The notes beneath the pieces are model-generated. The model did not search any database, was not told the DNA's origin, and was given only the letters and a program-made list of their open reading frames with translations. Positions 18,589-28,153 of a stretch of DNA of 64,000 nucleotides are shown here, in pieces. Within the stretch, counting starts at the first letter, position 1. Each line of letters begins with the position of its first letter. The position numbers and the translations under genes are program-made. The stretch is from Prochlorococcus sp. AG-355-A09 (GTDB taxonomy: Bacteria > Cyanobacteriota > Cyanobacteriia > PCC-6307 > Cyanobiaceae). The stretch spans positions 1 to 64,000 of the forward strand of contig QCDG01000003.1 in assembly GCA_003280995.1 (NCBI GenBank), written 5' to 3'.

Positions 18589-19986
18589 CTATGTTTCTAA
18601 GACTCTTATATTAAAATTTACCAGATCCTTGTTGCATAAACTTTGATTATTTATCCAATTAAACCTATCTATATCAATTTTTTCTCCAGGAATTAGTAGA
18701 GGTATCCCAGGAGGATAAGGGCAAATAATATCTCCAGATATTTTATTTAATGATTGTGAGAAAGAAATACTCCGAGTCTTACTTCTCAAAGCAATTCCAA
18801 TTTCGATTTCGGGAGTTTGAACTAATTTAAAGGGCGATTTGAGCACTCCTAAACTTTTTGATTTTTTGGAACTTAATAGTAATTTTTTCCATAACTTTTC
18901 AAATAAATTAAGAAAATCTTTTTGATTTCCAAATCCCAAGCAAAAAGTGAGAGTCATCATTTCTGGCAATTCGGCAATAAGGCCATTTCTATAAAAAAAT
19001 TTATCAGCAGTAAAACCATCAATCCCAGCCTTAGAGGTATTAACTACAATTTTTAAGGGGTCTTGAGTTTCTATGAGAGGAATATTTTTTTGAATTAATT
19101 TTCTATAAATACTTTTTGCCTCTAGAATTCTTTTTTGATATTTTGATAAACTTTTTTTGTTAAGCCAGTCTCTAATAGACTCTTCACAAGAAGAAAGTAA
19201 TAAGGAACTTGGACTGGTAGTTTGGAGCAAATTAATACTTCTGATTAAATTACTTTCATTTATTAAATTCCCTTTGTACCAAAGTACCGCCGTTTGAGTT
19301 AATCCATTGAGCGACTTATGCAATGAATTAACGACTAAATCAGCGTTTGATGATAGGGCCGGTTTTGGCAAATTAAGGTTTTCACAAAAAAGGAAATATG
19401 AACCATGGGCTTCATCAACTAAAACAGGTATATTTTTTTTGTGACAACAATCTATTAAAGGCTCTAAATCTCCCGCATAACCTTGATAAAAGGGATTTAC
19501 AAGAATAACCCCTGCAATTTTATTTGCATCAAAATTTAATTTTTTAAATACATTTTCAAACCAAATTTTTGTAATTGGTTTGTAATGCCCCGTTACAGTT
19601 GAAAATTCTAGGTCAAAAAATATTGGATTTATATTCTGCATCGCACAGATTTTTATAACACTTAAATGAACATTTCTAGGCATCAGGATATTTTCGCCTG
19701 GATTTGCCATTGCAATTACTGCTGATTGTATTAATCCGGAAGCTCCATTAACTCCAAAAAAACATCCTTTAGTACCAAATTTTTCAGAGAATTCTCTCTG
19801 AGATTTAGCAATTAATCCGCTTTGGGATAGTGGGGAGCCTATTTCTGGTAGTTCGGGCAGGTCCCAATACCCAGGTGGATATTTTAATAACTTCACTAAT
19901 TTCTTTGGTAAAGCTGCCCCTCTGTTATGAGCGGGAAAGAATAATGACTTTAAAAAATTTTTAGTCAGAAAAGATGAAATGCTCAT
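18589..19986 (-). CDS. PLP-dependent Orn/Lys/Arg decarboxylase family protein
   Basis: A 465-residue fold-type I decarboxylase for basic amino acids, shorter than the 700-residue inducible enterobacterial forms because the N-terminal wing domain is missing. Seen: FFGVNGASGLIQSAV (PLP phosphate), VDEAHGS (Asp191, His194) and the PLP lysine in NSLHKSLNGLT (K224). The opening PAHNRGAALP resembles the family's PGHxxG. The substrate could be lysine, arginine or ornithine; arginine decarboxylation to agmatine has been proposed for similar cyanobacterial proteins. It is upstream of cdsA by 9 bases. Confidence 0.85.
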   Translation of the reverse strand: MSISSFLTKNFLKSLFFPAHNRGAALPKKLVKLLKYPPGYWDLPELPEIGSPLSQSGLIAKSQREFSEKFGTKGCFFGVNGASGLIQSAVIAMANPGENILMPRNVHLSVIKICAMQNINPIFFDLEFSTVTGHYKPITKIWFENVFKKLNFDANKIAGVILVNPFYQGYAGDLEPLIDCCHKKNIPVLVDEAHGSYFLFCENLNLPKPALSSNADLVVNSLHKSLNGLTQTAVLWYKGNLINESNLIRSINLLQTTSPSSLLLSSCEESIRDWLNKKSLSKYQKRILEAKSIYRKLIQKNIPLIETQDPLKIVVNTSKAGIDGFTADKFFYRNGLIAELPEMMTLTFCLGFGNQKDFLNLFEKLWKKLLLSSKKSKSLGVLKSPFKLVQTPEIEIGIALRSKTRSISFSQSLNKISGDIICPYPPGIPLLIPGEKIDIDRFNWINNQSLCNKDLVNFNIRVLET

Positions 19987-20050
19987 AAAGTATTATTGAC
20001 ATATATAGAATGGGCTATGTAGTAATCTTTTTTGATATTTTTTAACTTTA

Positions 20051-21706
20051 ATGAAAAGATCTTATTCAAAATATTCAGCGAAAGATGATTTACTTTGGTT
20101 GTTTTTGAGACCATGGATTTTTATCCCAAGAGTTTTATATATCCTTTTAACTTTTATTTTTCTTTTTTTAAGAATACTTTTTCAAGGTAACAGTAAAAAT
20201 AAAAATGTACAAAAAAATCTCTCTAAGTATCTTTTTGATGTAATAACGGATTTAGGACCTTGTTTTATCAAATTAGGCCAAGCACTCTCAACTAGACCAG
20301 ATCTTGTTAGACAAGATTGGCTTACAGAACTTACAAAATTGCAAGATAATCTCCCAGCATTTGATCACAAAATTGCTTTAAAAATCATTGAAGAGGAACT
20401 TGGATCCCCTGCTAATGAATTGTTTGAAGAGTTTCCTGATATTCCTATTGCTTCAGCAAGCTTAGGTCAAGTTTATAAAGCAAAAATAAATAATTCTTAT
20501 CTAGCTGTGAAAGTACAGCGGCCGAATTTAAACTTTCTTATAAGAAGGGATGTTGTAATCTTAAGGTTTTTAGGAACTTTTTTATCCCCATTCTTACCAT
20601 TAAATATAGGCGTTGGAATTGGAGAAATAATAGATGAATTCGGCAAGGCACTTTTTGATGAAATTGACTATCAAAAAGAGGCCGAAAATGCTTTAAGGTT
20701 TGCAAATTTATTCAAAGAAAACCCAAATATTTTTATTCCTAAATTAGAAAAACAGTTTTCATCCAAAAGGGTAATCACAACTTCTTGGATTGATGGAGTT
20801 AAGTTGAGAGATCGAGCTTTACTAGAGGAAAATAACTTAATCCCTGCTTCTTTTGTAAAAACATGTGTCATTAGTGGACTGCAGCAATTATTTGAATTTG
20901 GATATTTTCATGCAGACCCACATCCAGGAAATATGTTTGCTCTCAAAGGAGGAAATGCTGATTGTGGGAATTTAGCTTATGTTGATTTCGGAATGATGGA
21001 TACTATTACAAATTCAGATAGACTTACTCTTATTAAGGCGATTGTTCACATAATAAACGAAGAGTTTTTTCTTCTAGCAGAAGATTTCCAGAAATTAGGT
21101 TTTTTAACTAAAGAGCAAGATCTTCAAAAACTTGTTGAACCATTAAAAGAAGTTCTAGGAGGATCTTTTGACGCTGAGGTTGGTAATTTTAATCTTAAAA
21201 ATGTAACTGACAAATTCTCAAAACTTATGTATGACTATCCTTTCAGAGTTCCCAGTAGGTTTGCCTTAATAATTAGAGCCGTTGTTAGTCAAGAAGGTTT
21301 AGCACTAAGGTTAGATCCTGAATTTAGAATTTTAAAAATAGCTTATCCATATATTGCTAAAAAACTACTGACCGACAATTCTAAAGAGATTTTAGACATA
21401 CTTTTAGAAGTCGTTTTTGATAAAAAAGGTCAACTTCAAATAGAAAAAGTTGAAAGTTTATTAAACATTTTATTTAGAGATTCAGAGAATATTAATTCAG
21501 ATCTAATACCAGTTGCGAATGCTGGATTGAAATTATTTGTCAGTAAAAAAGGATCCGAGGTTAGGAAGAATTTTCTTTTAAGTCTTATAAAAAATGAAAA
21601 ATTAGAATTTACTGATGCAAAAAAACTCTTAGCTTTAATTAGAGATACTTTTAGTCCTCTAAATATTGCAAAAAGTGCAGTACAAAATATTATCTCTACA
21701 GTTTAG
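20051..21706 (+). CDS. ABC1/UbiB-family atypical kinase
   Basis: A 551-residue ABC1K protein, related to UbiB and plastid ABC1 kinases that influence plastoquinone and tocopherol metabolism. Landmarks are the KxGQ-type motif FIKLGQALSTRPDLV (near 75-90), the Ala-rich loop replacing the P loop (PIASASLGQVYKA), LAVKVQRPN (ATP Lys), ELF..EID region EFGKALFDEIDYQKEAENA, the catalytic FHADPHPGNMFAL and the metal-binding YVDFGMMD. Two hydrophobic stretches lie near the N-terminus. Cyanobacteria have several paralogues; the exact substrate process is unknown. Confidence 0.9.
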   Translation: MKRSYSKYSAKDDLLWLFLRPWIFIPRVLYILLTFIFLFLRILFQGNSKNKNVQKNLSKYLFDVITDLGPCFIKLGQALSTRPDLVRQDWLTELTKLQDNLPAFDHKIALKIIEEELGSPANELFEEFPDIPIASASLGQVYKAKINNSYLAVKVQRPNLNFLIRRDVVILRFLGTFLSPFLPLNIGVGIGEIIDEFGKALFDEIDYQKEAENALRFANLFKENPNIFIPKLEKQFSSKRVITTSWIDGVKLRDRALLEENNLIPASFVKTCVISGLQQLFEFGYFHADPHPGNMFALKGGNADCGNLAYVDFGMMDTITNSDRLTLIKAIVHIINEEFFLLAEDFQKLGFLTKEQDLQKLVEPLKEVLGGSFDAEVGNFNLKNVTDKFSKLMYDYPFRVPSRFALIIRAVVSQEGLALRLDPEFRILKIAYPYIAKKLLTDNSKEILDILLEVVFDKKGQLQIEKVESLLNILFRDSENINSDLIPVANAGLKLFVSKKGSEVRKNFLLSLIKNEKLEFTDAKKLLALIRDTFSPLNIAKSAVQNIISTV

Positions 21707-21810
21707 TTTTTATATTTATATCTAATTAATTTACTTATGATTTTAATTTTATTAGAATTGGATATGAGTTTTTTAAATGAGAAATAAAAAGTATTATTTA
21801 TGGAAATTAA

Positions 21811-22305
21811 ATGCATATTTTGAAAAATCTCTTTTTACTTAAAAAAAAATCTGAAAAAAATAAAGACTTAAGTACTGGATTGGTAGACAAATATATTGAA
21901 ATTGCAAAGTTAGTAAAAGAAGCAAGAATTCAACAAAACCTTACAATTAAAGAATTGTCATACATTTCAAAAATTCCTGAAAGAATAATTAACTCTATTG
22001 AAAATAATAATAAAAATATTAGGCCAGAGTATCCTTTTATAAGATCTATATTAATTAAATTAGAAGAATGCTTAGTATTAAAAAAAAATACATTGTTAAA
22101 GTTAGCAGTTAAAGAAAGAAAAATTCTAAAGAAAGAGGGAAATGATTTTCTGTTCAGGAAATACGATCTTATCAATACATGGCAAGGAAGTCTTCTGTAT
22201 TTTTTTATATTAGTTCTAACTATATTTATATTAAAAAGATACTTTATTTATAATGTAAATGTTTTAGAGATTCAAAATATTGAAAATCAAATGGTTGATA
22301 AATAA
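21811..22305 (+). CDS. RodZ-like protein: HTH plus one membrane helix
   Basis: This 164-residue protein has an HTH_25/Xre-like domain (residues 28-100) with AKLVKEARIQQNLTIKELS and IPERIINSIENN, the opening seen in RodZ. A single membrane helix follows at about 128-146 (LLYFFILVLTIFILKRYF). Only some 17 residues lie beyond it, so the periplasmic beta domain of RodZ is absent. RodZ links MreB to the membrane; here only the cytosolic and membrane parts remain. The surrounding spacers are AT-rich with no clear promoter. Confidence 0.65.
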   Translation: MHILKNLFLLKKKSEKNKDLSTGLVDKYIEIAKLVKEARIQQNLTIKELSYISKIPERIINSIENNNKNIRPEYPFIRSILIKLEECLVLKKNTLLKLAVKERKILKKEGNDFLFRKYDLINTWQGSLLYFFILVLTIFILKRYFIYNVNVLEIQNIENQMVDK

Positions 22306-22318
22306 TTTTTAATAAATT

Positions 22319-23839
22319 CTACTTTAGAGTTCTCCCATAATTATTTCCTAGCTCACTAAACATTCTAATATTATCTTCTATTTCTTCTAAAGGACGATTT
22401 AACTTCCATTTCCAGTTATTTTTTGTGGTACCAGGTTTGTTTAATCTACTTGAATCGTCTAGAGATAATAGATCTTGTATTGGAGCGATAAAAAGATTAG
22501 CATTAGTTTTCATGCCAATTTCTATTAAATCCCAAGAAGGATTTTCTGAAAATTTATACTCATCTTTTATTCTTTTTTGGGATTCATAATCTAAATATTT
22601 CCACCATGACAAAGAAGTAGAGTTGTCATGAGTACCTGTATAAACAACCCAATTTTCTCCTTCAATATTCTTAGGTAAATAAGGATTATCTTCATTTCCA
22701 TCAAAAGCGAATTGCAGTATTTTCATGCCAGGAAGTTCGAAGTTTTTCCTTAATTTCTCCACATCTGGAGTTATTACTCCCAGATCCTCCGCAATAATTG
22801 GTAGATAGTTAACCCCTAGATCCTTTTTTACTTTTTTTAATAGTGCTTTCCCTGGGGAATTTATCCATTTTCCAATAATTGCTGTTTTAGAACTGCCATT
22901 AACTCTCCAGTAACCAGCCAAACCTCTGAAATGATCAAATCTCAATATGTCCACAAGTTCAAATTGTCTTTGAAATCTTTTTCTCCACCAATTGAAATTA
23001 GTACTTTTATGCTTTGACCAAGAGTAAGTTGGGGTACCCCATAATTGTCCTGTTGATGAAAAATAATCAGGTGGAACACCACTTTGAAAGATTAAATCTC
23101 CATTTTTAAAAATTGAAAATAATGATTTATTACTCCATACGTCGGCGCTGTCTCTGGAGACATAAAAAGGCAAATCTCCTATTAGCTTAATATTTCTTGA
23201 TTTTGCAAATTTTTTAATGACACTCCATTGCTCATCAAGATGCCACTGTATTAATTTTTTAATAAGGATTTCTTGACTATTTTTCTTAATCCACGATTTT
23301 AAGAACTTGTTATTTCTTATTTTAAATTCTTGAGGCCATTCCCACCAAGGCAACATATTAAATTCCTCTCTGATAACAACAAATGTTGCATAATCTTCAA
23401 CCCAAGAATGCCTACTGACCCATTTGTTAAAATTAATTTTTCTTTCTTCAGATTGTGAACTCCAACCTTGCAAGAGGAGGAGACCTAATTTTTTTGTTAA
23501 GTCATTTGCAATATCAAAATCGAAATGATCTTCATTTTGATTTGTTTGACCTAGATTATCTTTATTTGAAATGAAAATAAAACTTTTTTCGATTAAATCA
23601 TCTACATCCAAAAACCATGGATTTATTGCAAAACTAGATGGGGAACTATATGGAGAACCTGTAGAGTCAGTAGGTGTAAGAGGTAAAAATTGCCAGTATT
23701 CAATTCCGTGCTTATGAAGTTTTTTTATCCACTCTTTAGCTCCTTTCCCAAAAGTTCCACATAATCTTCCTCCCGGAATACATGTTGGATGCATAAGAAC
23801 GCCTAATGATTTTCTTGAAATAATTGACTCTATAGGCAT
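22319..23839 (-). CDS. malQ: 4-alpha-glucanotransferase (amylomaltase, GH77)
   Basis: Rearranges alpha-1,4-glucans during glycogen breakdown. The 506 residues show GTFGKGAKEWI at the N-terminus, WQFLPLTPTDSTGSPY, the nucleophile Asp in DILRFDHFRGLAGYWRV (near 300), the acid Glu in IIAEDLGVITPDV (near 347) and the third carboxylate in YTGTHDNSTSLSWW. Length and order are normal for bacterial MalQ. It is divergent from prs with a 246-base spacer that holds no gene I can support. Confidence 0.95.
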   Translation of the reverse strand: MPIESIISRKSLGVLMHPTCIPGGRLCGTFGKGAKEWIKKLHKHGIEYWQFLPLTPTDSTGSPYSSPSSFAINPWFLDVDDLIEKSFIFISNKDNLGQTNQNEDHFDFDIANDLTKKLGLLLLQGWSSQSEERKINFNKWVSRHSWVEDYATFVVIREEFNMLPWWEWPQEFKIRNNKFLKSWIKKNSQEILIKKLIQWHLDEQWSVIKKFAKSRNIKLIGDLPFYVSRDSADVWSNKSLFSIFKNGDLIFQSGVPPDYFSSTGQLWGTPTYSWSKHKSTNFNWWRKRFQRQFELVDILRFDHFRGLAGYWRVNGSSKTAIIGKWINSPGKALLKKVKKDLGVNYLPIIAEDLGVITPDVEKLRKNFELPGMKILQFAFDGNEDNPYLPKNIEGENWVVYTGTHDNSTSLSWWKYLDYESQKRIKDEYKFSENPSWDLIEIGMKTNANLFIAPIQDLLSLDDSSRLNKPGTTKNNWKWKLNRPLEEIEDNIRMFSELGNNYGRTLK

Positions 23840-23962
23840 GTTTTCAATATATTTTGATTCTTTACACTTAACGTGTTTTTAATTCTCTAAATTCAACCTT
23901 ATACAAATTTTTTTTAGTTGACAAATATTATTGCTGGTTTTTTTGTCTGGATAAATATAAAT

Positions 23963-23968
23963 TATAAT
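23963..23968 (+). promoter_or_regulatory. Possible -10 box in the malQ/prs spacer
   Basis: A perfect TATAAT lies about 118 bases before the prs start. No -35 box is recognisable, as is common for cyanobacterial promoters. A second candidate, TATAGT at 24063-24068, is nearer the gene. Neither is certain in such AT-rich DNA. Confidence 0.25.
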
Positions 23969-24085
23969 TTTTAATCAACAAATTTTTGCTTATTTGAGGT
24001 AAATTTTGAAAACATCTAGTCATTATCTTTTGCGAAATTCACATAAACGACTACGATAAGAATATAGTTTTATGGTGCAAATTTC

Positions 24086-25081
24086 GTGACAAGTTTTATC
24101 ACGGCAATGCAGAGTAAAGAATCAAACTTCAATCTAACTAATAGTAGATTAAGGTTAGTAAGTGGGACAACAAACCCTAAATTAGCTGAAGAAATTGCAT
24201 CATACTTAGGGATTGAAAATGTACCTTTAATATCTAAAAGATTTGCAGATGGAGAACTATATGTTCAGATTCAGCAATCTATTAGAGGTTGTGATGTATT
24301 CCTAATACAACCTACATGTGCCCCTGTAAACGATAGTTTAATGGAGCTCATGATCATGGTTGATGCATGCAAGAGAGCGTCTGCAAGACAAATAACGGCT
24401 GTGATTCCATATTTTGGATATGCAAGGGCAGATAGGAAAACCTCAGGAAGAGAGTCTATAACTGCAAAATTAACTGCTAATTTACTAGAGAAATCAGGAG
24501 TTGATAGAGTTTTAGCGATGGACTTACACTCGGCTCAAATACAAGGATACTTTGATATACCATGCGATCATATTTACGGTTCACCTGTATTAATTGATTA
24601 TCTAGAAACTCTAGATTTAGAAGAAATAGTTGTAGTCTCTCCTGATGTAGGCGGGGTGGCTAGAGCAAGAGCATTCGCGAAATTAATGAAGGATGCGCCG
24701 TTGGCTATCATTGATAAAAGGAGATCTGCGCATAATATCGCTGAAAGTCTTACTGTTATCGGTGAAGTCAAAGGTAAAACAGCTATTCTTATAGACGACA
24801 TGATAGACACGGGAGGTACAATTTGTTCTGGAGCAAATTTACTAAAAAAAGAAGGAGCTAATAGAATATTTGCATGTGCCTCACATGCCGTATTTTCTCC
24901 TCCTTCTTATGAAAGATTAAGTTCTAAGAATCTTTTCGAACAAGTTATTGTGACTAACAGTATACCAGTTATACATAAAGATAATTTTCCACAGTTAAAA
25001 GTTCTTTCTGTCGCAAACATGCTGGGGGAAGCTATTTGGAGAATTCACGAAGAAAGTTCTGTTAGTTCAATGTTTAGATAA
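24086..25081 (+). CDS. prs: Ribose-phosphate pyrophosphokinase
   Basis: Makes PRPP for nucleotide, histidine and tryptophan synthesis. Family landmarks: VSGTTNPKLAEEIA, KRFADGELYVQI, the flexible loop YFGYARADRKTSGRE, MDLHSAQIQGYFDIP, and the PRPP-binding ILIDDMIDTGGTI (near 230-242). Length 331 is normal. The start is uncertain: GTG at 24086 gives 331 residues, and an in-frame ATG at 24107 gives 324; neither has a clear ribosome-binding site, and the conserved fold begins after both. Confidence 0.96.
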   Translation: MTSFITAMQSKESNFNLTNSRLRLVSGTTNPKLAEEIASYLGIENVPLISKRFADGELYVQIQQSIRGCDVFLIQPTCAPVNDSLMELMIMVDACKRASARQITAVIPYFGYARADRKTSGRESITAKLTANLLEKSGVDRVLAMDLHSAQIQGYFDIPCDHIYGSPVLIDYLETLDLEEIVVVSPDVGGVARARAFAKLMKDAPLAIIDKRRSAHNIAESLTVIGEVKGKTAILIDDMIDTGGTICSGANLLKKEGANRIFACASHAVFSPPSYERLSSKNLFEQVIVTNSIPVIHKDNFPQLKVLSVANMLGEAIWRIHEESSVSSMFR

Positions 25082-25094
25082 AAGAAATTATTTT

Positions 25095-25529
25095 TTACAA
25101 CCCTTGTAATTTCTTAAGTCTCTCAGTTTCAATTTTAAATTGTTTTTCGATCTTTTCTGGAACATTATCTGGACACACTTGAAGAGCTGATTCAACTAAT
25201 TGCAGAGATGCAATAAATTGTAATTGTTTCATATCAACTGTTTGTTCTTTCTTTTTCTCTATTATTTTCCCTCCATGTTTCTGTGATACTACTGATGCAA
25301 AAGTAGCTGAGGCAACGTTTAATGTTTTTGGGAAATCCAAATCAAATCCTTTTCTTGTCGCATTACATAGAAATGAAACACCCATCCCATGATATAAATC
25401 TAAATCATTTTTATTGGCAGGCGAATTTTTAACATTTGCATTTACATTATTAAATTCATTATTTGCATCAAATAGAAAAGACGAAAAAATTAGAAGGATT
25501 GCAAAAATTTTAGATATTTTTAAATTCAT
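25095..25529 (-). CDS. Exported conserved protein, unknown function
   Basis: A 144-residue protein with an N-terminal signal peptide (residues 5-22, hydrophobic, preceded by Lys), an Asn-rich spacer, then a domain with two cysteines (VSFLCNATRKG and ALQVCPDNVP) that may form a disulfide. The C-terminus is helical and charged. It resembles proteins conserved among marine picocyanobacteria, but I cannot name a family. It converges with prs 13 bases away; a short hairpin TTACAA/TTGTAA sits at 25095-25109 over its stop codon. Confidence 0.65.
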   Translation of the reverse strand: MNLKISKIFAILLIFSSFLFDANNEFNNVNANVKNSPANKNDLDLYHGMGVSFLCNATRKGFDLDFPKTLNVASATFASVVSQKHGGKIIEKKKEQTVDMKQLQFIASLQLVESALQVCPDNVPEKIEKQFKIETERLKKLQGL

Positions 25530-25601
25530 ATTTGTTTATTTTTAATTCATATTATAAAAGATAACATTTTTTATTTTTTAAATTAATTCAGCCAACAGAA
25601 T

Positions 25602-26141
25602 TTATTTAATAATCTTAATTTCGTGATGATTCTCAACTATTTTAAGCATATCTTTGTTCCATGAATATATAACTCTAAATCTATAATTATCAGAATCTAC
25701 AAGTCTTGTATGTTCAATAATATACCAATCTTTGTAAGAAGATTCAAAAATCATTTCGTGTTCGTCAACTTGCTTAATATTTGAAATACCTTCATCATTA
25801 CTTAAATAAAATTTTTCCCTCTTAAGTTGATGGCCTTTTAAAAATGCATGCATTTCTCCTCGTTCTTTATACTGGGGATTTTCCTCAAAGAAATTATATT
25901 TTTTTTCTGGATACCAAGTAAATTTATAATGCGACTCCCATTCGGATTTACTTTCTAGAGCTTGAATATTTATATTCATAATTAAATTATAAGTTTTTTG
26001 TTCTTCATCGAGAAAATAAGTTCTATTAGATTTCCATAATCCAATATTCCTGGAAAACCACCTTTTTAAATTACTATTTAAATTGATTTCAGGAGGGTTT
26101 TCACCAAAATGTAAATTTTTCTTTGGATTAATAGCAACCAT
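25602..26141 (-). CDS. CpcS/CpeS-like lipocalin-fold protein (tentative)
   Basis: A 179-residue protein that resembles S-type phycobilin lyases. An N-terminal extension of about 28 residues leads to WFSRNIGLWKSNRTYF, like the FFxxxxGxWxSxRxYY opening of CpeS. The middle holds alternating Trp/Tyr-rich strands (WESHYKFTWYPE), and the end, YRFRVIYSW then LKIVENHHEIKI, matches the closing strands of that beta-barrel. S-type lyases attach bilins to Cys on phycobiliproteins. Prochlorococcus has no phycobilisome, so the job is open. Assignment is by eye from weak similarity. Confidence 0.5.
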   Translation of the reverse strand: MVAINPKKNLHFGENPPEINLNSNLKRWFSRNIGLWKSNRTYFLDEEQKTYNLIMNINIQALESKSEWESHYKFTWYPEKKYNFFEENPQYKERGEMHAFLKGHQLKREKFYLSNDEGISNIKQVDEHEMIFESSYKDWYIIEHTRLVDSDNYRFRVIYSWNKDMLKIVENHHEIKIIK

Positions 26142-26247
26142 TTATAAAAAAGTCCTATTTATTTAATAGCCTATCTGTAAAATAAAAAAAAATATCTTAA
26201 GGTGTTTATAAGGATTAACAGCTTTTCAACACTTCTGAGGAATTCAT

Positions 26248-27366
26248 TTGAATGATAAAAAAGAGCTAAAACTAATACTTGTGGCAGCTAGAAATCAACT
26301 TTCTAGTAACGATATTAAGTCCCTAATAGCTTATTTAGAATCAGATGATTGTGAATTTGAAATCTCTCTTCAGATCTCTGAACCTACAGAACAGCCAGAA
26401 TTACTTGAATTACATAGATTAGTCGCTATTCCTGCTCTTATAAAGGTTTCTCCAGCTCCAAAGCAAATATTTGCTGGAAGTAATATTTTCTCTCAGTTGC
26501 AAAAATGGTTGCCAAGGTGGTCTCAAGAAGGCTTAACAAAAAATCTTGGTATTAATTTGCAGCCATCCAAAATTGATTCAATAAGAACTCAAAAAGAATT
26601 TCTATTGGAAGATGAACTTCTTGTTTTAAGACAAGAAAATGAGACATTAACAAAAAGAATAGAATCTCAGGAAAGATTATTAAGAATGGTCGCGCATGAA
26701 TTAAGAACACCTTTAACTGCTGCTACTTTAGCTGTTCAAAGTCAAAAACTCGGACAAATAGATATTTCAAAATTACAGGAGGTAATTAAAAGACGTCTTG
26801 AAGAGATTGAACTCTTATCTCAGGATCTTTTGGAGGTTGGAACAACTAAATGGGAAGCATTATTTAATCCTCAGAAAATTGATTTAGGTAATATTAGTGC
26901 TGAAGTAATACTCGAATTAGAAAAATTCTGGAGACTAAGGAACATTGAAATTGATACTGATATTCCATCTGATCTGCCAAGTGTATTTGCAGATCAAAGA
27001 AGAATGAGGCAAGTATTTTTAAATTTAATTGAAAATGCTATTAAATTTTCTAAAGATTCTGGATCTATAAAAATCACTATGATTCATAAGACAAATCAAT
27101 GGGTAGAAATAACAATTTGTGACAAAGGTGCAGGTATTCCTTTGAGCGAACAAAAAAGAATTTTTCTAGATAGGGTTAGACTCCCTCAGACTTCTGAAGG
27201 AACTTCAGGATTTGGTATAGGTTTATCAGTATGCAGGAGAATAGTACAAGTCCATGGAGGAAGAATATGGGTGGTATCTGAAGTAGGGGAAGGTTCATGC
27301 TTCCATTTCACAGTTCCTGTGTGGCAAGGACAAAACAAAGAGCAACAATACTTGACGAAAGGCTAG
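26248..27366 (+). CDS. sasA: Circadian adaptive-response sensor kinase SasA
   Basis: Histidine kinase that binds the KaiC clock and phosphorylates RpaA. The first 100 residues form a KaiB-like thioredoxin fold ([18 protein letters not shown], then [19 protein letters not shown]). The H box [12 protein letters not shown] has the phospho-His at 150. The catalytic domain has [10 protein letters not shown] (N box), CDKGAGIP (G1) and [13 protein letters not shown] (G2). Length 372 is normal. The start is TTG at 26248; a nearby ATG is out of frame. It is followed by tRNA-Glu after 41 bases. Confidence 0.96.
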   Translation: MNDKKELKLILVAARNQLSSNDIKSLIAYLESDDCEFEISLQISEPTEQPELLELHRLVAIPALIKVSPAPKQIFAGSNIFSQLQKWLPRWSQEGLTKNLGINLQPSKIDSIRTQKEFLLEDELLVLRQENETLTKRIESQERLLRMVAHELRTPLTAATLAVQSQKLGQIDISKLQEVIKRRLEEIELLSQDLLEVGTTKWEALFNPQKIDLGNISAEVILELEKFWRLRNIEIDTDIPSDLPSVFADQRRMRQVFLNLIENAIKFSKDSGSIKITMIHKTNQWVEITICDKGAGIPLSEQKRIFLDRVRLPQTSEGTSGFGIGLSVCRRIVQVHGGRIWVVSEVGEGSCFHFTVPVWQGQNKEQQYLTKG

Positions 27367-27407
27367 CCTTACTCTTAGTTTTTAATAAGCTGTTATGCTA
27401 ATTTCCT

Positions 27408-27480
27408 GGCCCCATCGTCTAGAGGCCTAGGACACCTCCCTTTCACGGAGGCGACAGGGGTTCGAATCCCCTTGGGGCTA
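27408..27480 (+). tRNA. trnE: tRNA-Glu (UUC)
   Basis: A 73-nt cloverleaf: acceptor GGCCCCA/TGGGGCT (first pair G-U), anticodon stem CCTCC/GGAGG (27435-27439 and 27447-27451) around the loop CTTTCAC with anticodon TTC at 27442-27444, and the T arm AGGGG-TTCGAAT-CCCCT. The discriminator is A at 27480 and CCA is not encoded. In cyanobacteria Glu-tRNA also feeds 5-aminolevulinate for chlorophyll and haem. Confidence 0.97.
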
Positions 27481-27491
27481 TTAATTTGAAT

Positions 27492-28034
27492 TTATAACGA
27501 TCTTTTTGAGGATTTTGCCTGCCTATCTACGGCAATTAAATTTTCTGAAAGATCCTTTTTCAGTCTTTTCTCTATCATTCCTATTGGCATCCACTGACAA
27601 CCTTGAACAGTAAGATCATAAATCAATGAGTTTGTTGAAGTATTTTTAATATTTTGAATTTTCCAACTACCCTCAAACTTTCTGAAATCTCCTTTTATTA
27701 AATTAAATTTTAAAAGGCCAAGCTCCTTATCTTCAAATAAATCTATAGTTACTTCAGCTGAAAACTTCATGCCAAGGAAATCCTGAGCCCCAACTTGTTT
27801 AAGGTGGACATTATTTCCCTTCTGAAATATTTTTTTGCTCGATAAAAGATTTGGTATGTAGAGATTTAGTCGATCATAATCTGTTAAAACACTCCACAAA
27901 GAATCAAAACTTGCAGAAGTTGTAAGTTGGGCTGCCAGTCGTCTTGTCCCACCGGAAAACTTCTCCATCGTCTGCTCAATTGTCCTGTAATCATTGTTCT
28001 TAGAATGATCTTCTGATTCTTGAGGATTATTCAT
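27492..28034 (-). CDS. SRPBCC (START/polyketide-cyclase-like) family protein
   Basis: A 180-residue protein with the helix-grip fold used to bind hydrophobic ligands. The sequence RLAAQLTTSASFDSLWSVLTDYDRLNLYIPNLLSS is the usual opening of this family, followed by beta strands and the closing amphipathic helix MIEKRLKKDLSENLIAVDRQ. Related cyanobacterial and plastid proteins are annotated as cyclase/dehydrase-like; the ligand is unknown. It ends 11 bases after tRNA-Glu on the opposite strand and is divergent from petH. Confidence 0.85.
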   Translation of the reverse strand: MNNPQESEDHSKNNDYRTIEQTMEKFSGGTRRLAAQLTTSASFDSLWSVLTDYDRLNLYIPNLLSSKKIFQKGNNVHLKQVGAQDFLGMKFSAEVTIDLFEDKELGLLKFNLIKGDFRKFEGSWKIQNIKNTSTNSLIYDLTVQGCQWMPIGMIEKRLKKDLSENLIAVDRQAKSSKRSL

Positions 28035-28076
28035 AAATGAATTTTTTAATTAGATAAAAAATTATTTCTGTGTAAC

Positions 28077-28082
28077 TATACT
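28077..28082 (+). promoter_or_regulatory. Possible distal -10 box for petH
   Basis: TATACT at 28077-28082 lies about 134 bases before the petH ATG. If used, it would give a leader of about 125 bases containing the dyad and direct repeats at 28154-28186. By pattern only. Confidence 0.25.
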
Positions 28083-28153
28083 GATAAAAACAACAAATAC
28101 TGAAAAATTAAAATAATTTCTTTTATTTATCCCGATCTCAAAACGTAACCATT

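Noticed and set aside
25082..25115. Inverted repeat AAGAAATTA/TAATTTCTT and nested TTACAA/TTGTAA at the prs 3' end as a terminator
   Set aside because: Stems are almost all A-T and no proper T-run follows on either strand; it also includes the stop codon of the converging gene. Too weak to call.
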